From PALSA-693 sp963834725 (GTDB lineage: Bacteria > Actinomycetota > Acidimicrobiia > Acidimicrobiales > Palsa-688): a stretch of 64,000 bases of DNA. Under the pieces are notes generated by a model, which was not told where the DNA came from, ran no database searches, and saw nothing but the letters and a program-made list of their open reading frames with translations. The translations under genes were made by a program, and so were the position numbers. Each line of letters opens with the position of its first letter. The stretch's first letter is position 1. Positions 36,515 to 44,660 of the stretch are shown here, piece after piece. The DNA is taken from NCBI GenBank assembly GCA_963834725.1, contig CAWICN010000001.1, positions 1,178,001 through 1,242,000 on the forward strand, read 5' to 3'.

Positions 36515-37006
36515 TCAGTCCGGGGGCAGGTCGACGACGATTCGGGTGGGATCGTCGCGGTCGTAGCGAACGGGGATGGTTCCGCCCACCTTGACCCGGC
36601 CGCGGGCAGCTGGGGTAGGGAAGGCCACCCGGGTGGTGACCTCGACCGGCCGCCCGTCCTGGCGCGGGAACTCGAGTGTCAGGCGGCTGCGGGTTACCGG
36701 ACCGATGGTCCGCTCGTCAACCACGGAGATCACTTTCGCTTCGGCCGGCTCGCCGGAACGCAGGAGCTCGGGTCCCCGCGGCTCTGGCTCGGGGGGCTCC
36801 GCGGGCTCTGGCGTCTCGGCCGGCGGCTGGGGCGTGGCCCGCCGGTCGCGGCTGCGCCGTGGTGGCGAGGGCGGACGGGGGATCCGGGGGGCCCGGGGCG
36901 CCGGCGGCGATTGAGGCGATTGGGCCGTGCGCTGGCTTTGCATGGCCAGGCTCAATCCGGCCACCGCGATGACCAGCACGATCGCGAGCGCGACCGCTCC
37001 GGTCAT
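36515..37006 (-). CDS. Membrane-anchored hypothetical protein inside the suf operon
   Basis: A 163-residue protein. Residues 1-22 (MTGAVALAIVLVIAVAGLSL) form a membrane anchor. Residues 25-85 are Pro/Arg/Glu-rich and disordered. Residues 88-163 form a small beta-rich domain (AKVISVVDERTIGPVTRSRL, then TIPVRYDRDDPTRIVVDLP) with the look of DUF3592, a family common in actinobacteria. It sits 27 nt downstream of sufB and upstream of sufD, so it is cotranscribed with the Fe-S genes. A link with cluster assembly is inference from position only. Confidence 0.65.
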   Translation of the reverse strand: MTGAVALAIVLVIAVAGLSLAMQSQRTAQSPQSPPAPRAPRIPRPPSPPRRSRDRRATPQPPAETPEPAEPPEPEPRGPELLRSGEPAEAKVISVVDERTIGPVTRSRLTLEFPRQDGRPVEVTTRVAFPTPAARGRVKVGGTIPVRYDRDDPTRIVVDLPPD

Positions 37007-37033
37007 GTCGACCTGCGGGCCTGCCGGTCCGGC

Positions 37034-38434
37034 TCAGCCAACCGAACCCTCCATCTGCAGCTCGATAAGACGGCTCCACTCGACCGCGTACTCCATGGGC
37101 AGAGTACGGGTCACCGGCTCGATGAACCCGTTGACAATCATGCTCATGGCCTGCTGCTCCGAGAGGCCCCGGCTCATGAGATAGAAGAGCTGGTCGTCGC
37201 CCACCTTCGACACCGTTGCCTCGTGGCCCACCTGGGCATCCTGCTCGCCGAACTCGATGTAGGGGTACGTATCGCTCCTCGACAGCTCGTCGAGCAGCAG
37301 CGCGTCGCAGCGCACGAAGCTCTTCGATCGGTGGGCGCCCTCCTCGAAGCGCACGAGGCCCCGGTAAGACGTTCGGCCCGCGTCCTTGGAGATCGACTTG
37401 GAGATGATGGTGGACGAGGTCTCCGGAGCGGCATGGACCATCTTGGCCCCCGCATCCTGGTGCTGGCCTGCCCCCGCGTAAGCGACCGATAGCACCTCCC
37501 CCGAGGCCTTGGGACCAACCAGATACACGGCGGGGTACTTCATGGTCAGACGGCTGCCGATATTGCCATCGATCCACTCCATGTGGGCCTCGGCCTCGCA
37601 CAGGGCTCGCTTGGTGACCAGGTTGTACACGTTGTTGGACCAGTTCTGGATGGTCGTGTAGGTCACCCGGCTGGACGGCTTACAGATGATCTCGACCACG
37701 GCGGAGTGGAGGGAGTCGGTGGTGTAGACCGGAGCCGAGCAGCCCTCGATGTAGTGCACCTGGGCGCCCTCGTCAGCGATGATCAGGGTGCGCTCGAACT
37801 GGCCCATGTTTTCTGCATTGATGCGGAAGTAGGCCTGCAGGGGCATCTCGACCTTCACCCCCGGGGGCACGTAAATGAAGCTGCCACCCGACCAGGCAGT
37901 CGTGTTGAGCGCGGCGAACTTGTTGTCGTTCGCGGGGATGACCTTGCCGAAGTATTGCTTGACCAACTCCGGGTACTCCCGGAGGGCAGTGTCCATGTCG
38001 CAGAACAGGACGCCCTGAGCCTCCAGGTCTTCCCGGTTCTTGTGGTACACCACCTCGCTCTCGTACTGAGCGGTTACCCCGGCCAGGTACTTGCGCTCCG
38101 CCTCCGGGATGCCGAGCTTGTCGTAGGTGGCTTTGACCGATTCCGGCAGCTGATCCCAGGCACTCACCTGCTGCTCGATGGGCTTGATGTAGTAGTAGAT
38201 GTTGTCGAAGTCGATGCCGGACATGTCGCCACCCCAGGTCGGCAGGGGTCGGCGCTCGAAGTGTCGGAGCGCCTTGAGTCGGCGGTTGGTCATCCACTCG
38301 GGCTCGCCCTTCATCCAGGACATCTCCCGGACGGTTTCTTCTGAGAGGCCTCTCTTCGGCTTGTAGACGTAGTAGTCCTCGACGTCACTCCAGCCGAGCT
38401 TGTAACGGCCGAGATCCAGTTCTGCTGTTGTCAT
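37034..38434 (-). CDS. sufB: Fe-S assembly protein SufB
   Basis: A 466-residue SufB. GWSDVEDYYVYKPKRGLSEE, WDQLPESVKATYDKLGIPEA, TAWSGGSFIYVPPGVKVEMP, AQVHYIEGCSAPVYTTDSLH and TASF-region equivalents are all family blocks. The conserved Cys in EGCSAP and the end VEWSRLIELQMEGSVG are intact. It is the scaffold on which clusters form. ATG 38434 is preceded by a GAGGGGAC Shine-Dalgarno-like stretch. It heads the minus-strand suf operon; no sufR-type regulator gene is next to it. Confidence 0.96.
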   Translation of the reverse strand: MTTAELDLGRYKLGWSDVEDYYVYKPKRGLSEETVREMSWMKGEPEWMTNRRLKALRHFERRPLPTWGGDMSGIDFDNIYYYIKPIEQQVSAWDQLPESVKATYDKLGIPEAERKYLAGVTAQYESEVVYHKNREDLEAQGVLFCDMDTALREYPELVKQYFGKVIPANDNKFAALNTTAWSGGSFIYVPPGVKVEMPLQAYFRINAENMGQFERTLIIADEGAQVHYIEGCSAPVYTTDSLHSAVVEIICKPSSRVTYTTIQNWSNNVYNLVTKRALCEAEAHMEWIDGNIGSRLTMKYPAVYLVGPKASGEVLSVAYAGAGQHQDAGAKMVHAAPETSSTIISKSISKDAGRTSYRGLVRFEEGAHRSKSFVRCDALLLDELSRSDTYPYIEFGEQDAQVGHEATVSKVGDDQLFYLMSRGLSEQQAMSMIVNGFIEPVTRTLPMEYAVEWSRLIELQMEGSVG

Positions 38435-38662
38435 GTGCTACGTCCCCTCAGTTGGGTCGATCGGGGGATTTCTCCTATGTCGATAGTAACAACCCGAGTG
38501 ACCTAGCCGGACAGCTATTCGCCCGGGGGCGCCGGTCGCCATCGGCATACCCGCTATCTCCCTGGCCCAGACGGAAGCGGCAGGGCCGACTGGGTCGATG
38601 ATGGCGATGACGACTATCACAAATCCGGAACAACTCCCGCCGAACCGGGGCTCGGCCGGTCC

Positions 38663-38848
38663 TCAGGTCGGCACTTTCACCGGGCGCAGCCCGGCCAGCA
38701 CGGTCCCTATCACCATCGCCACCCCTACCCCGAGGACGGCCCACTTCGCCGGATCAGGCGTGACCCAAATGGCGCCGATGATCGGGGAGGCCGCCATGAG
38801 CAGGGCAAACAGCCATTCGCCGGGCGCTGAGAGGGCGATCGGTCGCAT
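38663..38848 (-). CDS. Small two-helix membrane protein
   Basis: A 61-residue ORF. GEWLFALLMAASPIIGAIWV and WAVLGVGVAMVIGTVLAGL are two clear membrane helices joined by a short TPDPAK loop. Codon use is typical of the window. I recognise no family. It stands alone between sufB and a repeat-rich region. Coding status is probable, not certain. Confidence 0.5.
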   Translation of the reverse strand: MRPIALSAPGEWLFALLMAASPIIGAIWVTPDPAKWAVLGVGVAMVIGTVLAGLRPVKVPT

Positions 38849-38890
38849 AGGCGAAGCTTAGGCGAGCCAGGCCGCAACCCGCTGGGGCCT

Positions 38891-39064
38891 GAACAGCCCG
38901 TCTGGCTCGGAGGAGCGCCGTCTGGCTCAGACCAGCCCCGTCTGGCTCAGACCAGCCCCCGTCTCGGGCGCAGAAGAGCCCCCGTCTCGGGCGCAGAAGA
39001 GCTCCGTGTGGCTAAGCGGACGCCGTCTGGCCCAGAAGAGCCGGGTCTGGCTCAAAAGAGCTCA
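38891..39064. repeat. Degenerate ~20-nt tandem repeats ending on a stop codon
   Basis: About nine units of 19-23 nt. Most contain a CAGAAGAGC- or CAGACCAGCCC-like core and CGTCTGGCTC. Two adjacent units carry CCGTCTCGGGCG instead. On the minus strand the first unit covers the TGA (39054-39052) and last codons of the small gene at 39052-39279, so the gene's 3' end is again the seed of the repeat. Direct reading; unit boundaries approximate. Confidence 0.8.
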
Positions 39065-39279
39065 GCCGCCATCTCCACTGCGGCCGCCCTGACCCCCGGA
39101 TCGTCGAGCCGGCCAACCATGACGGCCAGACGACCCGGCCCGCGGGTGAAGCCCGCCACGGCTGCGGCCTCCGGGTCCACCACCAGAACGACGTTTGTTC
39201 CGTGCTGGATCAGGCGGGCGGCTTCCTCGATGCGGTCCACGACCTGGGCCGGCGGGCGGGGCCGGGGCCCCCGGATCAC
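39052..39279 (-). CDS. Small hypothetical protein
   Basis: A 75-residue ORF from GTG 39279. QVVDRIEEAARLIQHGTNVV followed by VVDPEAAAVAGFTRGPGR and a helical end (AAVEMAAELF) looks like a small alpha/beta domain. I do not recognise the family. It lies 47 nt downstream of the MBL-fold gene and may be in its operon. The stop codon is inside a tandem repeat. Confidence 0.5.
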   Translation of the reverse strand: MIRGPRPRPPAQVVDRIEEAARLIQHGTNVVLVVDPEAAAVAGFTRGPGRLAVMVGRLDDPGVRAAAVEMAAELF

Positions 39280-39326
39280 CTTCGCGCCAGGCCTGTTCGC
39301 ACGGTGGGGGGCCGGATGTCTTCGGC

Positions 39327-40154
39327 TCAGAGGCTGAGCTGCAGCCCCTCGTACGCGGCCAGGACATCCGGGCCGCCGATGCCCGCTTCGGTCCTGGCCC
39401 CTGCGAGGAGCAGGTCCATCACGTCGTCGCCGTGGGCCGGGTCATGGTGGAAGAGCACCAATCGCCTGGCACCCGCCTCCTTGGCCACCTTGACCGCGTA
39501 CTCGACGGTGCAGTGACCCCAGTGGGCTTTCTCGGCGAACTCGGACGGGGTGTACTGGGCGTCGTGAATCAGCAGGTCCGCGCCCTCAGCCAGCTCGAGG
39601 ACACTGTCCGCGACCGAGTCGAGCCCGACCGGCGCCTGATGGTCGCTGATGTAGGTCACCGTGGCGCCGGCCCACTGCACCCGATAGCCGACGGTGGGAC
39701 CGCAGTGCGGGACGGGCCGGACCATTACATCGGCGCCGCCGATGGTCAGATCGTCCTTCAGCACCTCGTGAAAGGCGATGTCACCCCGCAGCTCCGAGCA
39801 GGTAACGGGGAAGTAGGGCGGGCGGATGAAGTCGTTCATCACCGATGCAAGCGAACCGTGGTCCTGCTGCGGACCGAAGACGTCGAAGCTGGCTCCGACG
39901 CGGTCGGCCGGCGGGAAGAACGGCAGCCCCTGGACATGATCCCAGTGGATATGCGTCAGCAGCGCCGTGCCCCGGAACGTCCCGTCCAGTGGCTGGGTTT
40001 CGCCAAAGGGACGCAACCCGGTGCCGAGATCAAACACGATGGGCGGCTCGCCGGCTTCGGTGAGTCCTACGCAGGCGGTATTCCCCCCGTAACGCCTGTT
40101 GATGTCGGATGGACAAGGGCACGAACCCCGCACCCCATAAAAAGTCACTTCCAC
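39327..40154 (-). CDS. MBL-fold metallo-hydrolase, RNase Z/PhnP-like
   Basis: A 275-residue metallo-beta-lactamase-fold hydrolase. The start EVTFYGVRGSCPCP followed by RYGGNTACV is characteristic of one group related to PhnP/RNase Z. THIHWDHVQGLPFF is the HxHxDH metal motif. YISDHQAPVGLD, LLIHDAQYTPSEF and VLFHHDPAHGDDVMDLL supply the remaining metal ligands. No RNA-binding flexible arm of true RNase Z is seen. Substrate unknown; a phosphodiester is likely from family knowledge. GTG start. Confidence 0.88.
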   Translation of the reverse strand: MEVTFYGVRGSCPCPSDINRRYGGNTACVGLTEAGEPPIVFDLGTGLRPFGETQPLDGTFRGTALLTHIHWDHVQGLPFFPPADRVGASFDVFGPQQDHGSLASVMNDFIRPPYFPVTCSELRGDIAFHEVLKDDLTIGGADVMVRPVPHCGPTVGYRVQWAGATVTYISDHQAPVGLDSVADSVLELAEGADLLIHDAQYTPSEFAEKAHWGHCTVEYAVKVAKEAGARRLVLFHHDPAHGDDVMDLLLAGARTEAGIGGPDVLAAYEGLQLSL

Positions 40155-40268
40155 ACGTTCACCCCCGGTTTACCTTCTGAGCCTATCCAGCTGTCTCCTG
40201 CGCGAACCGTCGGTGTGACCAATGCCACTGAGACCGCGGCAGAGTTGAGCGATGGGGGGCTCGTTCAG

Positions 40269-41213
40269 TCAGGGCAGACAGAGCGTGCCGTCAGATCCGG
40301 CGACGGCCAATCCGTCGTCGACGAGGGCGCGGGCGGCACGCGCCGCCCGCGCCGGCTGGTCAGGCCACCCGGCGGCCGCGGCGAGCACGTCCGGCGTCAA
40401 CCGGCCGTCACGAGCCGGGTCGGCCAGATAGGCCAGCAGCCGGCCTCGTCCCTGACGGTCGGAACCCGCGAACGTGGATTGGGGTCGGGAGGTGCCGGCC
40501 GAGCCGGCAGCCGGATCCGGGCCGCCCTGACGAGCCCACGCGCACAGGCCCGGCCCGCCGGGCCGGGGACCGAGCGGGCAGGTGGCACACCCGGGGCGCC
40601 GGGCGGTGCAGACCGTGGCCCCGAGGTCGAGCATGGCCTGATTCCACGCCCAGCCTCCCTCTGGCGGCACCATCCGATCGGCCAGGTCCTGCACGGCTGA
40701 AGCGGTCAAACGGGCGCCCGCCACAGCCCGAGCCAGGACCCGCGCCGTGTTGGTCTCCACCACCCCTTCGGGATAACCGAAGGCGAAGACCAGGACAGCC
40801 CGGGCCGTGTACGCGCCCACCCCCGGCAGCTCCATGAGTGCAGCGCGGTCGGAGGGAACAACGCCCTGGTGACGGGTGGCGAGGGCGAACGCAGCCCGGT
40901 GCAGGAACACGGCGCGCCGGTTGTAGCCAAGACCGCTCCAGGCGCCGATCACCTCGGCAATCGGTGCCGTGGCACAGGCACGCGCCGTCGGCCAGCGCGC
41001 CAGGAACTCATGCCATCTGGGGATGACCCGGCCCACCTGAGTCTGGGCGAGCATGAACTCGCTCACCAGAATCGCCCACGGGTCGCGGGTGTGCCGCCAT
41101 GGCAGATCCCGGCGGGATTCCTCACCCCACTTCAAGATGGCCCGCCCGAGGCTTGCCGCCCGCTTCGGCGGGACGTTCACCCGGTGGCGCGATCGAGACC
41201 CGGGGTCCGTCAC
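40269..41213 (-). CDS. mutY: A/G-specific adenine glycosylase MutY-like, altered active site
   Basis: A 314-residue HhH-GPD glycosylase with an Fe-S cluster. The catalytic Glu is in ILVSEFMLAQTQVGRVIPRW and the helix-hairpin-helix in LMELPGVGAYTARAVLVFAF. In MutY the following conserved Asp is in a DxNVxRVLAR motif; here the segment is VVETNTARVLAR with Glu in place of Asp. The cluster ligands are C-x6-C-x2-C (CTARRPGCATC) but the fourth Cys follows after 11 residues in place of the usual 5. The C-terminal winged-helix-like tail of actinobacterial MutY is present. GTG start overlaps the MaoC gene stop. Confidence 0.88.
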   Translation of the reverse strand: MTDPGSRSRHRVNVPPKRAASLGRAILKWGEESRRDLPWRHTRDPWAILVSEFMLAQTQVGRVIPRWHEFLARWPTARACATAPIAEVIGAWSGLGYNRRAVFLHRAAFALATRHQGVVPSDRAALMELPGVGAYTARAVLVFAFGYPEGVVETNTARVLARAVAGARLTASAVQDLADRMVPPEGGWAWNQAMLDLGATVCTARRPGCATCPLGPRPGGPGLCAWARQGGPDPAAGSAGTSRPQSTFAGSDRQGRGRLLAYLADPARDGRLTPDVLAAAAGWPDQPARAARAARALVDDGLAVAGSDGTLCLP

Positions 41214-41722
41214 TGCCAGATGTCGTCGCCGTATGGACGGCGGCGGACCGGGGCGCCTTCGCGTTTCCAGACCATCACCTTGCGGCGGAAATAGCAGACT
41301 TCCTCGCCGCGCTGGTTGAAGCCCTTGGTCTCCACCGTGACCACCCCCCGATCGGGTCTGCTCTGCGACTCGCGCTTGCCGAGCACCCGCGTGGACGCAT
41401 AGATGGTGTCACCGTGGAAGGTAGGCCGGGAGTGAGTCAATTCCTCGACCTCGAGGTTGGCGATACACGAGCCGCTGACGTCGGGGACGCTCATGCCGAG
41501 CACCACGCTGTAGACCAGGTTGCCCACCACGACGTTCCGACCGTGCACCGTCTCGTGCTCGGCGAACCAGGCGTTGGTGTGGAGGGGATGGTGGTTCATG
41601 GTGATCATGCAGAAGAGATGGTCGTCGTACTCGGTAATCGTCTTACCCGGCCAGTGCTGGTAGACGTCCCCCTCCTGAAAGTCCTCGAAATAGCGGCCGA
41701 AAGGCCGGTCGTAGGTCGTCAT
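41210..41722 (-). CDS. MaoC-like hydratase, probable mesaconyl-CoA hydratase
   Basis: A 170-residue single hot-dog-fold protein. GRYFEDFQEGDVYQHWPGKT starts the MaoC domain, and the hydratase motif is in MITMNHHPLHTNAWFAEHE, with the Asp/His pair region and GRNVVVGNLVYSVVLGM. ATG 41722 (MTTYDRPFG) is chosen over an upstream TTG. With the acyl-CoA dehydrogenase and CitE-like lyase nearby it fits hydration of mesaconyl-CoA to beta-methylmalyl-CoA in the ethylmalonyl-CoA pathway. It overlaps mutY by 4 nt. Confidence 0.8.
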   Translation of the reverse strand: MTTYDRPFGRYFEDFQEGDVYQHWPGKTITEYDDHLFCMITMNHHPLHTNAWFAEHETVHGRNVVVGNLVYSVVLGMSVPDVSGSCIANLEVEELTHSRPTFHGDTIYASTRVLGKRESQSRPDRGVVTVETKGFNQRGEEVCYFRRKVMVWKREGAPVRRRPYGDDIWQ

Positions 41723-41767
41723 CGGCGCCAACGCTAGCGAGGGCGCTCAGGCCGTAACGTCCCAACC

Positions 41768-42421
41768 GTGATGGATCTCGAGCTGCGCAATGACGTCTAC
41801 CGCCGTCCCCTCGTCACCGCCCTGGACCGGCTCGGCTTAGGCGAGGGATGGGTGTGCGCGGACGTCGGCGCCGGCGGCGGCGACGTCACCGTGGCCCTGG
41901 CCCGGGTGGTCGGGAGGGACGGGCGGGTTTACGCCGTTGACTCAGACCCGGCCCGCCGCGACGAGGTCGCCTCGGCCGCGGCGGCTGCGGCGCAGGCCCA
42001 GGTGGTGGCCTTGACACAGGCGGGCGAGGAGCTGACCCTGCCCGAGCTGCTCGATCTTGCCTACTGCCGGTTTGTGCTCCTGCATGTTCACACTCCTGTC
42101 GTCGTGCTGCGCCGGATGCGGGCAGCGGTCCGTTCTGGTGGCTGGGTGGTCGTCCAGGAGCCGGTGACAAGCGCCGGCCGGATCGGAGGCCGCCCCCTCT
42201 CGATGCCGGACGCCCGTCACCCCGACATCGGAGCGATCCTGCCGGCGCTGGCCGTTGAGGCCGGACTAGATCTGGTCGACGCCTGGGCTGAGGCGCCCGC
42301 CTGGTGCGGCCCTGGCCCGGTGGCCGAATACTTGGAGGCGATGACCGGGGTTTCGCCTGAAGATGAGTCGGTGCTTCTGCCGCCACTCGTCACGGTCGTG
42401 GCCCGACGGCCCGGACACTGA
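41768..42421 (+). CDS. SAM-dependent methyltransferase
   Basis: A 217-residue class I methyltransferase. Motif I is VCADVGAGGGDVTVALARV, the acidic end of strand 2 is in YAVDSDPARRDEV, and LAYCRFVLLHVHTPVVVLRR followed by GGWVVVQEP make the post-I to III motifs of the UbiE/Methyltransf_11 type. GTG 41768 or ATG 41771 start. Substrate unknown. Divergent from the MaoC gene by 45 nt. Confidence 0.82.
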   Translation: MMDLELRNDVYRRPLVTALDRLGLGEGWVCADVGAGGGDVTVALARVVGRDGRVYAVDSDPARRDEVASAAAAAAQAQVVALTQAGEELTLPELLDLAYCRFVLLHVHTPVVVLRRMRAAVRSGGWVVVQEPVTSAGRIGGRPLSMPDARHPDIGAILPALAVEAGLDLVDAWAEAPAWCGPGPVAEYLEAMTGVSPEDESVLLPPLVTVVARRPGH

Positions 42422-42426
42422 TCGGG

Positions 42427-42500
42427 TCGAGTGGCCGGGGCGCCGGCGAGCGGGGGCGAGGCGGAGTGAGCGGGGCCCGGTGGCCGGGGCGCCGGCGACG
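42427..42500. repeat. Two copies of GTGGCCGGGGCGCCGGCGA between genes
   Basis: The 19-nt sequence occurs once directly after the methyltransferase stop and again about 50 nt later, just before the acyl-CoA dehydrogenase, separated by a G-rich linker. Much of it is palindromic (GGCGCC core). Direct reading. Confidence 0.7.
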
Positions 42501-42520
42501 AAATCGATAGCCTCGCCTTC

Positions 42521-44119
42521 ATGCCGGAGTCCCTCCCAGATCTGGCCGGCGCCGCAGACGCCATCGACCTGGCCCGGTCGGTCGTCGACGGGGCGGCCCG
42601 ACATCTGGCCGCCGACGGCGGCGCAGCAGCCGATGTCCAGCAAGCGATCGCCTACGACCTGGCCCACAGCGCGGCCGGAATCGAAACGGCGCGGGCCGCC
42701 ATCGAGTACGGCGCCCACGGGCCAGTAGAAGCGTCCCTGGCCGCCGCGTTCGCGGCCGAGGCAGTGTGGGAACTCGCCACCCGATTGCTTGGACGCGAGC
42801 CGCTCTGGGGCGCCGAACACGGTGCCCTCGCCGCCGCTGGCCCGTTCGTGTCGGCCCATCGGGCGCCCGAGTGGCTGGCGTCGCTCGCTGGCATCGCCGG
42901 CCCGCGCCACCTCGAGCCGGACTTCGAGCTGGTTGCCGACACGTTCCGCAGATTCGCCGATGACCGGATCGCACCGGAGGCCGAGCGCATCCATCGCCAG
43001 AATGCCGATATCCCCGAGGAGATCATTTCCGGACTCGGGGAACTGGGCGCCTTCGGGCTGTCGATCCCGGAGGCCTACGGGGGTTTTGCAACCGGCGGCG
43101 AGCACGACTACCTGGGCATGGTGGTCGCCACGGAGGAACTGTCGCGGGCCTCGCTCGGGGCCGGTGGTTCGCTGATTACCCGGCCGGAGATCCTGGCCCG
43201 GGCTTTGCTGCGGGGAGGCACTGAGGCACAAAAGCAAGCCTGGCTGCCGAAGCTGGCCTCGGGCGAGGTCATGGCCGGGGTAGCGGTCACCGAACCTGAC
43301 TTCGGCTCCGACGTGGCCGGCATCTCGGTGTCCGCCAGCCACACCGACGGCGGCGACTGGCTGATTCGGGGCACCAAGACCTGGTCGACATTCGCGGCCC
43401 GGGCCGATGTACTCATGCTGCTCGCCCGCACCGATCCTGACCGGAGTCTCGCCCACCGGGGGCTGTCGCTCTTTGTGGTTCCCAAGGCGCGGGCAGACAG
43501 TGGCGGCTTCGTGCTCACCCAACCCGGCGGGGGTCACCTGGAAGGGCGGCCGATCGACACCATCGGCTACCGGGGCATGCACTCGTTCGAGCTGTCGTTC
43601 GACGACTGGAGAGTCGAGGGAGAAAACCTCATTGGCGGGGAGCAGGGATTGGGGCGCGGCTTTTACCTGCAGATGGAGGGATTCGAGAACGGGCGACTTC
43701 AGACGGCAGCAAGGGCGGTGGGACTCATGCAGGCCGCTTACGAGGCGGCCTCCTCCTACGCGGCCGGGCGGGTGGTGTTCGGCCGTCCCGTCGGCGACTA
43801 CCAGCTGACCCAGGTCAAGCTCACCCGGATGGCGGCGATCATCCAGGCCTCGCGCCAGTACATGTACGCCGTTGCTCGACTGATGGCGAAGGCGAACGGC
43901 GCCCTGGCCGCGTCGATGATCAAGGCCTATGTGTGCCGGGCCGCCGAGTGGGTCAGCCGAGAGGCGATGCAGATTCACGGCGGGATGGGCTACGCCGAAG
44001 AGTTCCCCGTGAGCCGGTTGTTCGTCGACGCCAGGGTGCTGTCGATTTTCGAAGGTGCCGACGAGACCCTGGCCCTCAAGGTGGTGGCCCGCCGGCTGAT
44101 CGAGAACGCGGCCGGTTGA
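42521..44119 (+). CDS. mcd: Long acyl-CoA dehydrogenase, probable methylsuccinyl-CoA dehydrogenase
   Basis: A 532-residue flavoprotein. Residues 150-530 are a full acyl-CoA dehydrogenase: GAFGLSIPEAYGGF, AGVAVTEPDFGSDVAG, IRGTKTWSTFAARADVLMLL, QTAARAVGLMQAAYEA, VFGRPVGDYQLTQVKLTRMA and MQIHGGMGYAEEFPVSRLF then FEGADETLALKVVARRL. Residues 1-150 are an extra, mostly helical domain (AYDLAHSAAGIETARAAIEY), the layout seen in (2S)-methylsuccinyl-CoA dehydrogenase of the ethylmalonyl-CoA pathway (about 550 residues). A MaoC hydratase and a malyl-CoA lyase-like gene flank it, which supports the call. Another long ACAD remains possible. Confidence 0.75.
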   Translation: MPESLPDLAGAADAIDLARSVVDGAARHLAADGGAAADVQQAIAYDLAHSAAGIETARAAIEYGAHGPVEASLAAAFAAEAVWELATRLLGREPLWGAEHGALAAAGPFVSAHRAPEWLASLAGIAGPRHLEPDFELVADTFRRFADDRIAPEAERIHRQNADIPEEIISGLGELGAFGLSIPEAYGGFATGGEHDYLGMVVATEELSRASLGAGGSLITRPEILARALLRGGTEAQKQAWLPKLASGEVMAGVAVTEPDFGSDVAGISVSASHTDGGDWLIRGTKTWSTFAARADVLMLLARTDPDRSLAHRGLSLFVVPKARADSGGFVLTQPGGGHLEGRPIDTIGYRGMHSFELSFDDWRVEGENLIGGEQGLGRGFYLQMEGFENGRLQTAARAVGLMQAAYEAASSYAAGRVVFGRPVGDYQLTQVKLTRMAAIIQASRQYMYAVARLMAKANGALAASMIKAYVCRAAEWVSREAMQIHGGMGYAEEFPVSRLFVDARVLSIFEGADETLALKVVARRLIENAAG

Positions 44120-44201
44120 CCCACCGGGCGCCGCGACCACGGTCGCGATCGCGTCCGGTCCGGCGAACGGGCACTCCTGTCGCTGGCCTTAGGATCCGGC
44201 C

Positions 44202-44465
44202 GTGATCCTCATCGACGAGGCACGATGGCCTTGGCGCGGGAGGTACTGGTCCCATCTCGTCAGCGACGACAGCTACGACGAGCTCCACGAATTCGCGTCG
44301 CGGCTGGGGCTGCCTCGCCGGGTGTTCCAGGGCGATCACTACGACGTGCCCGCCGACTACCGGCCGCGGGCCATCGAGCTCGGGGCGGTGCCCATCTCCA
44401 GCCGGCAACTGGTGCGCCGGCTGCGTGCGGCGGGACTGCGCCGGCCCCGGCCGAAACGGCCGTAG
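44202..44465 (+). CDS. DUF4031 domain-containing protein
   Basis: An 87-residue protein of a small actinobacterial/proteobacterial family. MILIDEARWPWRGRYWSHL is the typical start, then ELHEFASRLGLPRRVFQGDH and a basic C-terminus (SSRQLVRRLRAAGLRR). GTG 44202. Unknown role. Confidence 0.88.
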   Translation: MILIDEARWPWRGRYWSHLVSDDSYDELHEFASRLGLPRRVFQGDHYDVPADYRPRAIELGAVPISSRQLVRRLRAAGLRRPRPKRP

Positions 44466-44538
44466 AGGGCGGCGAATGGGGCCGAGGCGCAAATCATCGA
44501 CGGGCGGGGATCCTGGACGGAGCCGCGCCTATCCTTGC

Positions 44539-44599
44539 TTTGTGTAAAGAAACCCGCGTATTACGCCCGCCCGCGTAATACGCGGTTTCATGACACAAA
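44539..44599. terminator. Long imperfect hairpin between convergent genes
   Basis: A 61-nt palindrome: TTTGTGT, a 4-nt internal loop, AAACC, one bulged C, GCGTATTACGC, loop CCGCCC, GCGTAATACGC, GGTTT, 4-nt internal loop and ACACAAA. The inner 11-bp arms and the outer 5- and 7-bp arms are all exact. It lies between the plus-strand DUF4031 gene and the minus-strand lyase gene, so a two-way terminator is the simplest role, although neither side has a long T-run. A binding or recombination site is an alternative. Confidence 0.6.
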
Positions 44600-44660
44600 C
44601 GAGTCGCTCGTGGGAGGCGTGGACGGCGGACGACGTCAGACGAGGACGGCGGGGCCTGCG

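Noticed and set aside
29256..39064. CRISPR array interpretation of the tandem repeats
   Set aside because: Units are directly contiguous without unique spacers and no cas genes are in the window.
44539..44599. dif or attC-type recombination site
   Set aside because: The palindrome does not show the arm pattern of XerCD dif sites or the R'/R'' boxes of integron attC sites.
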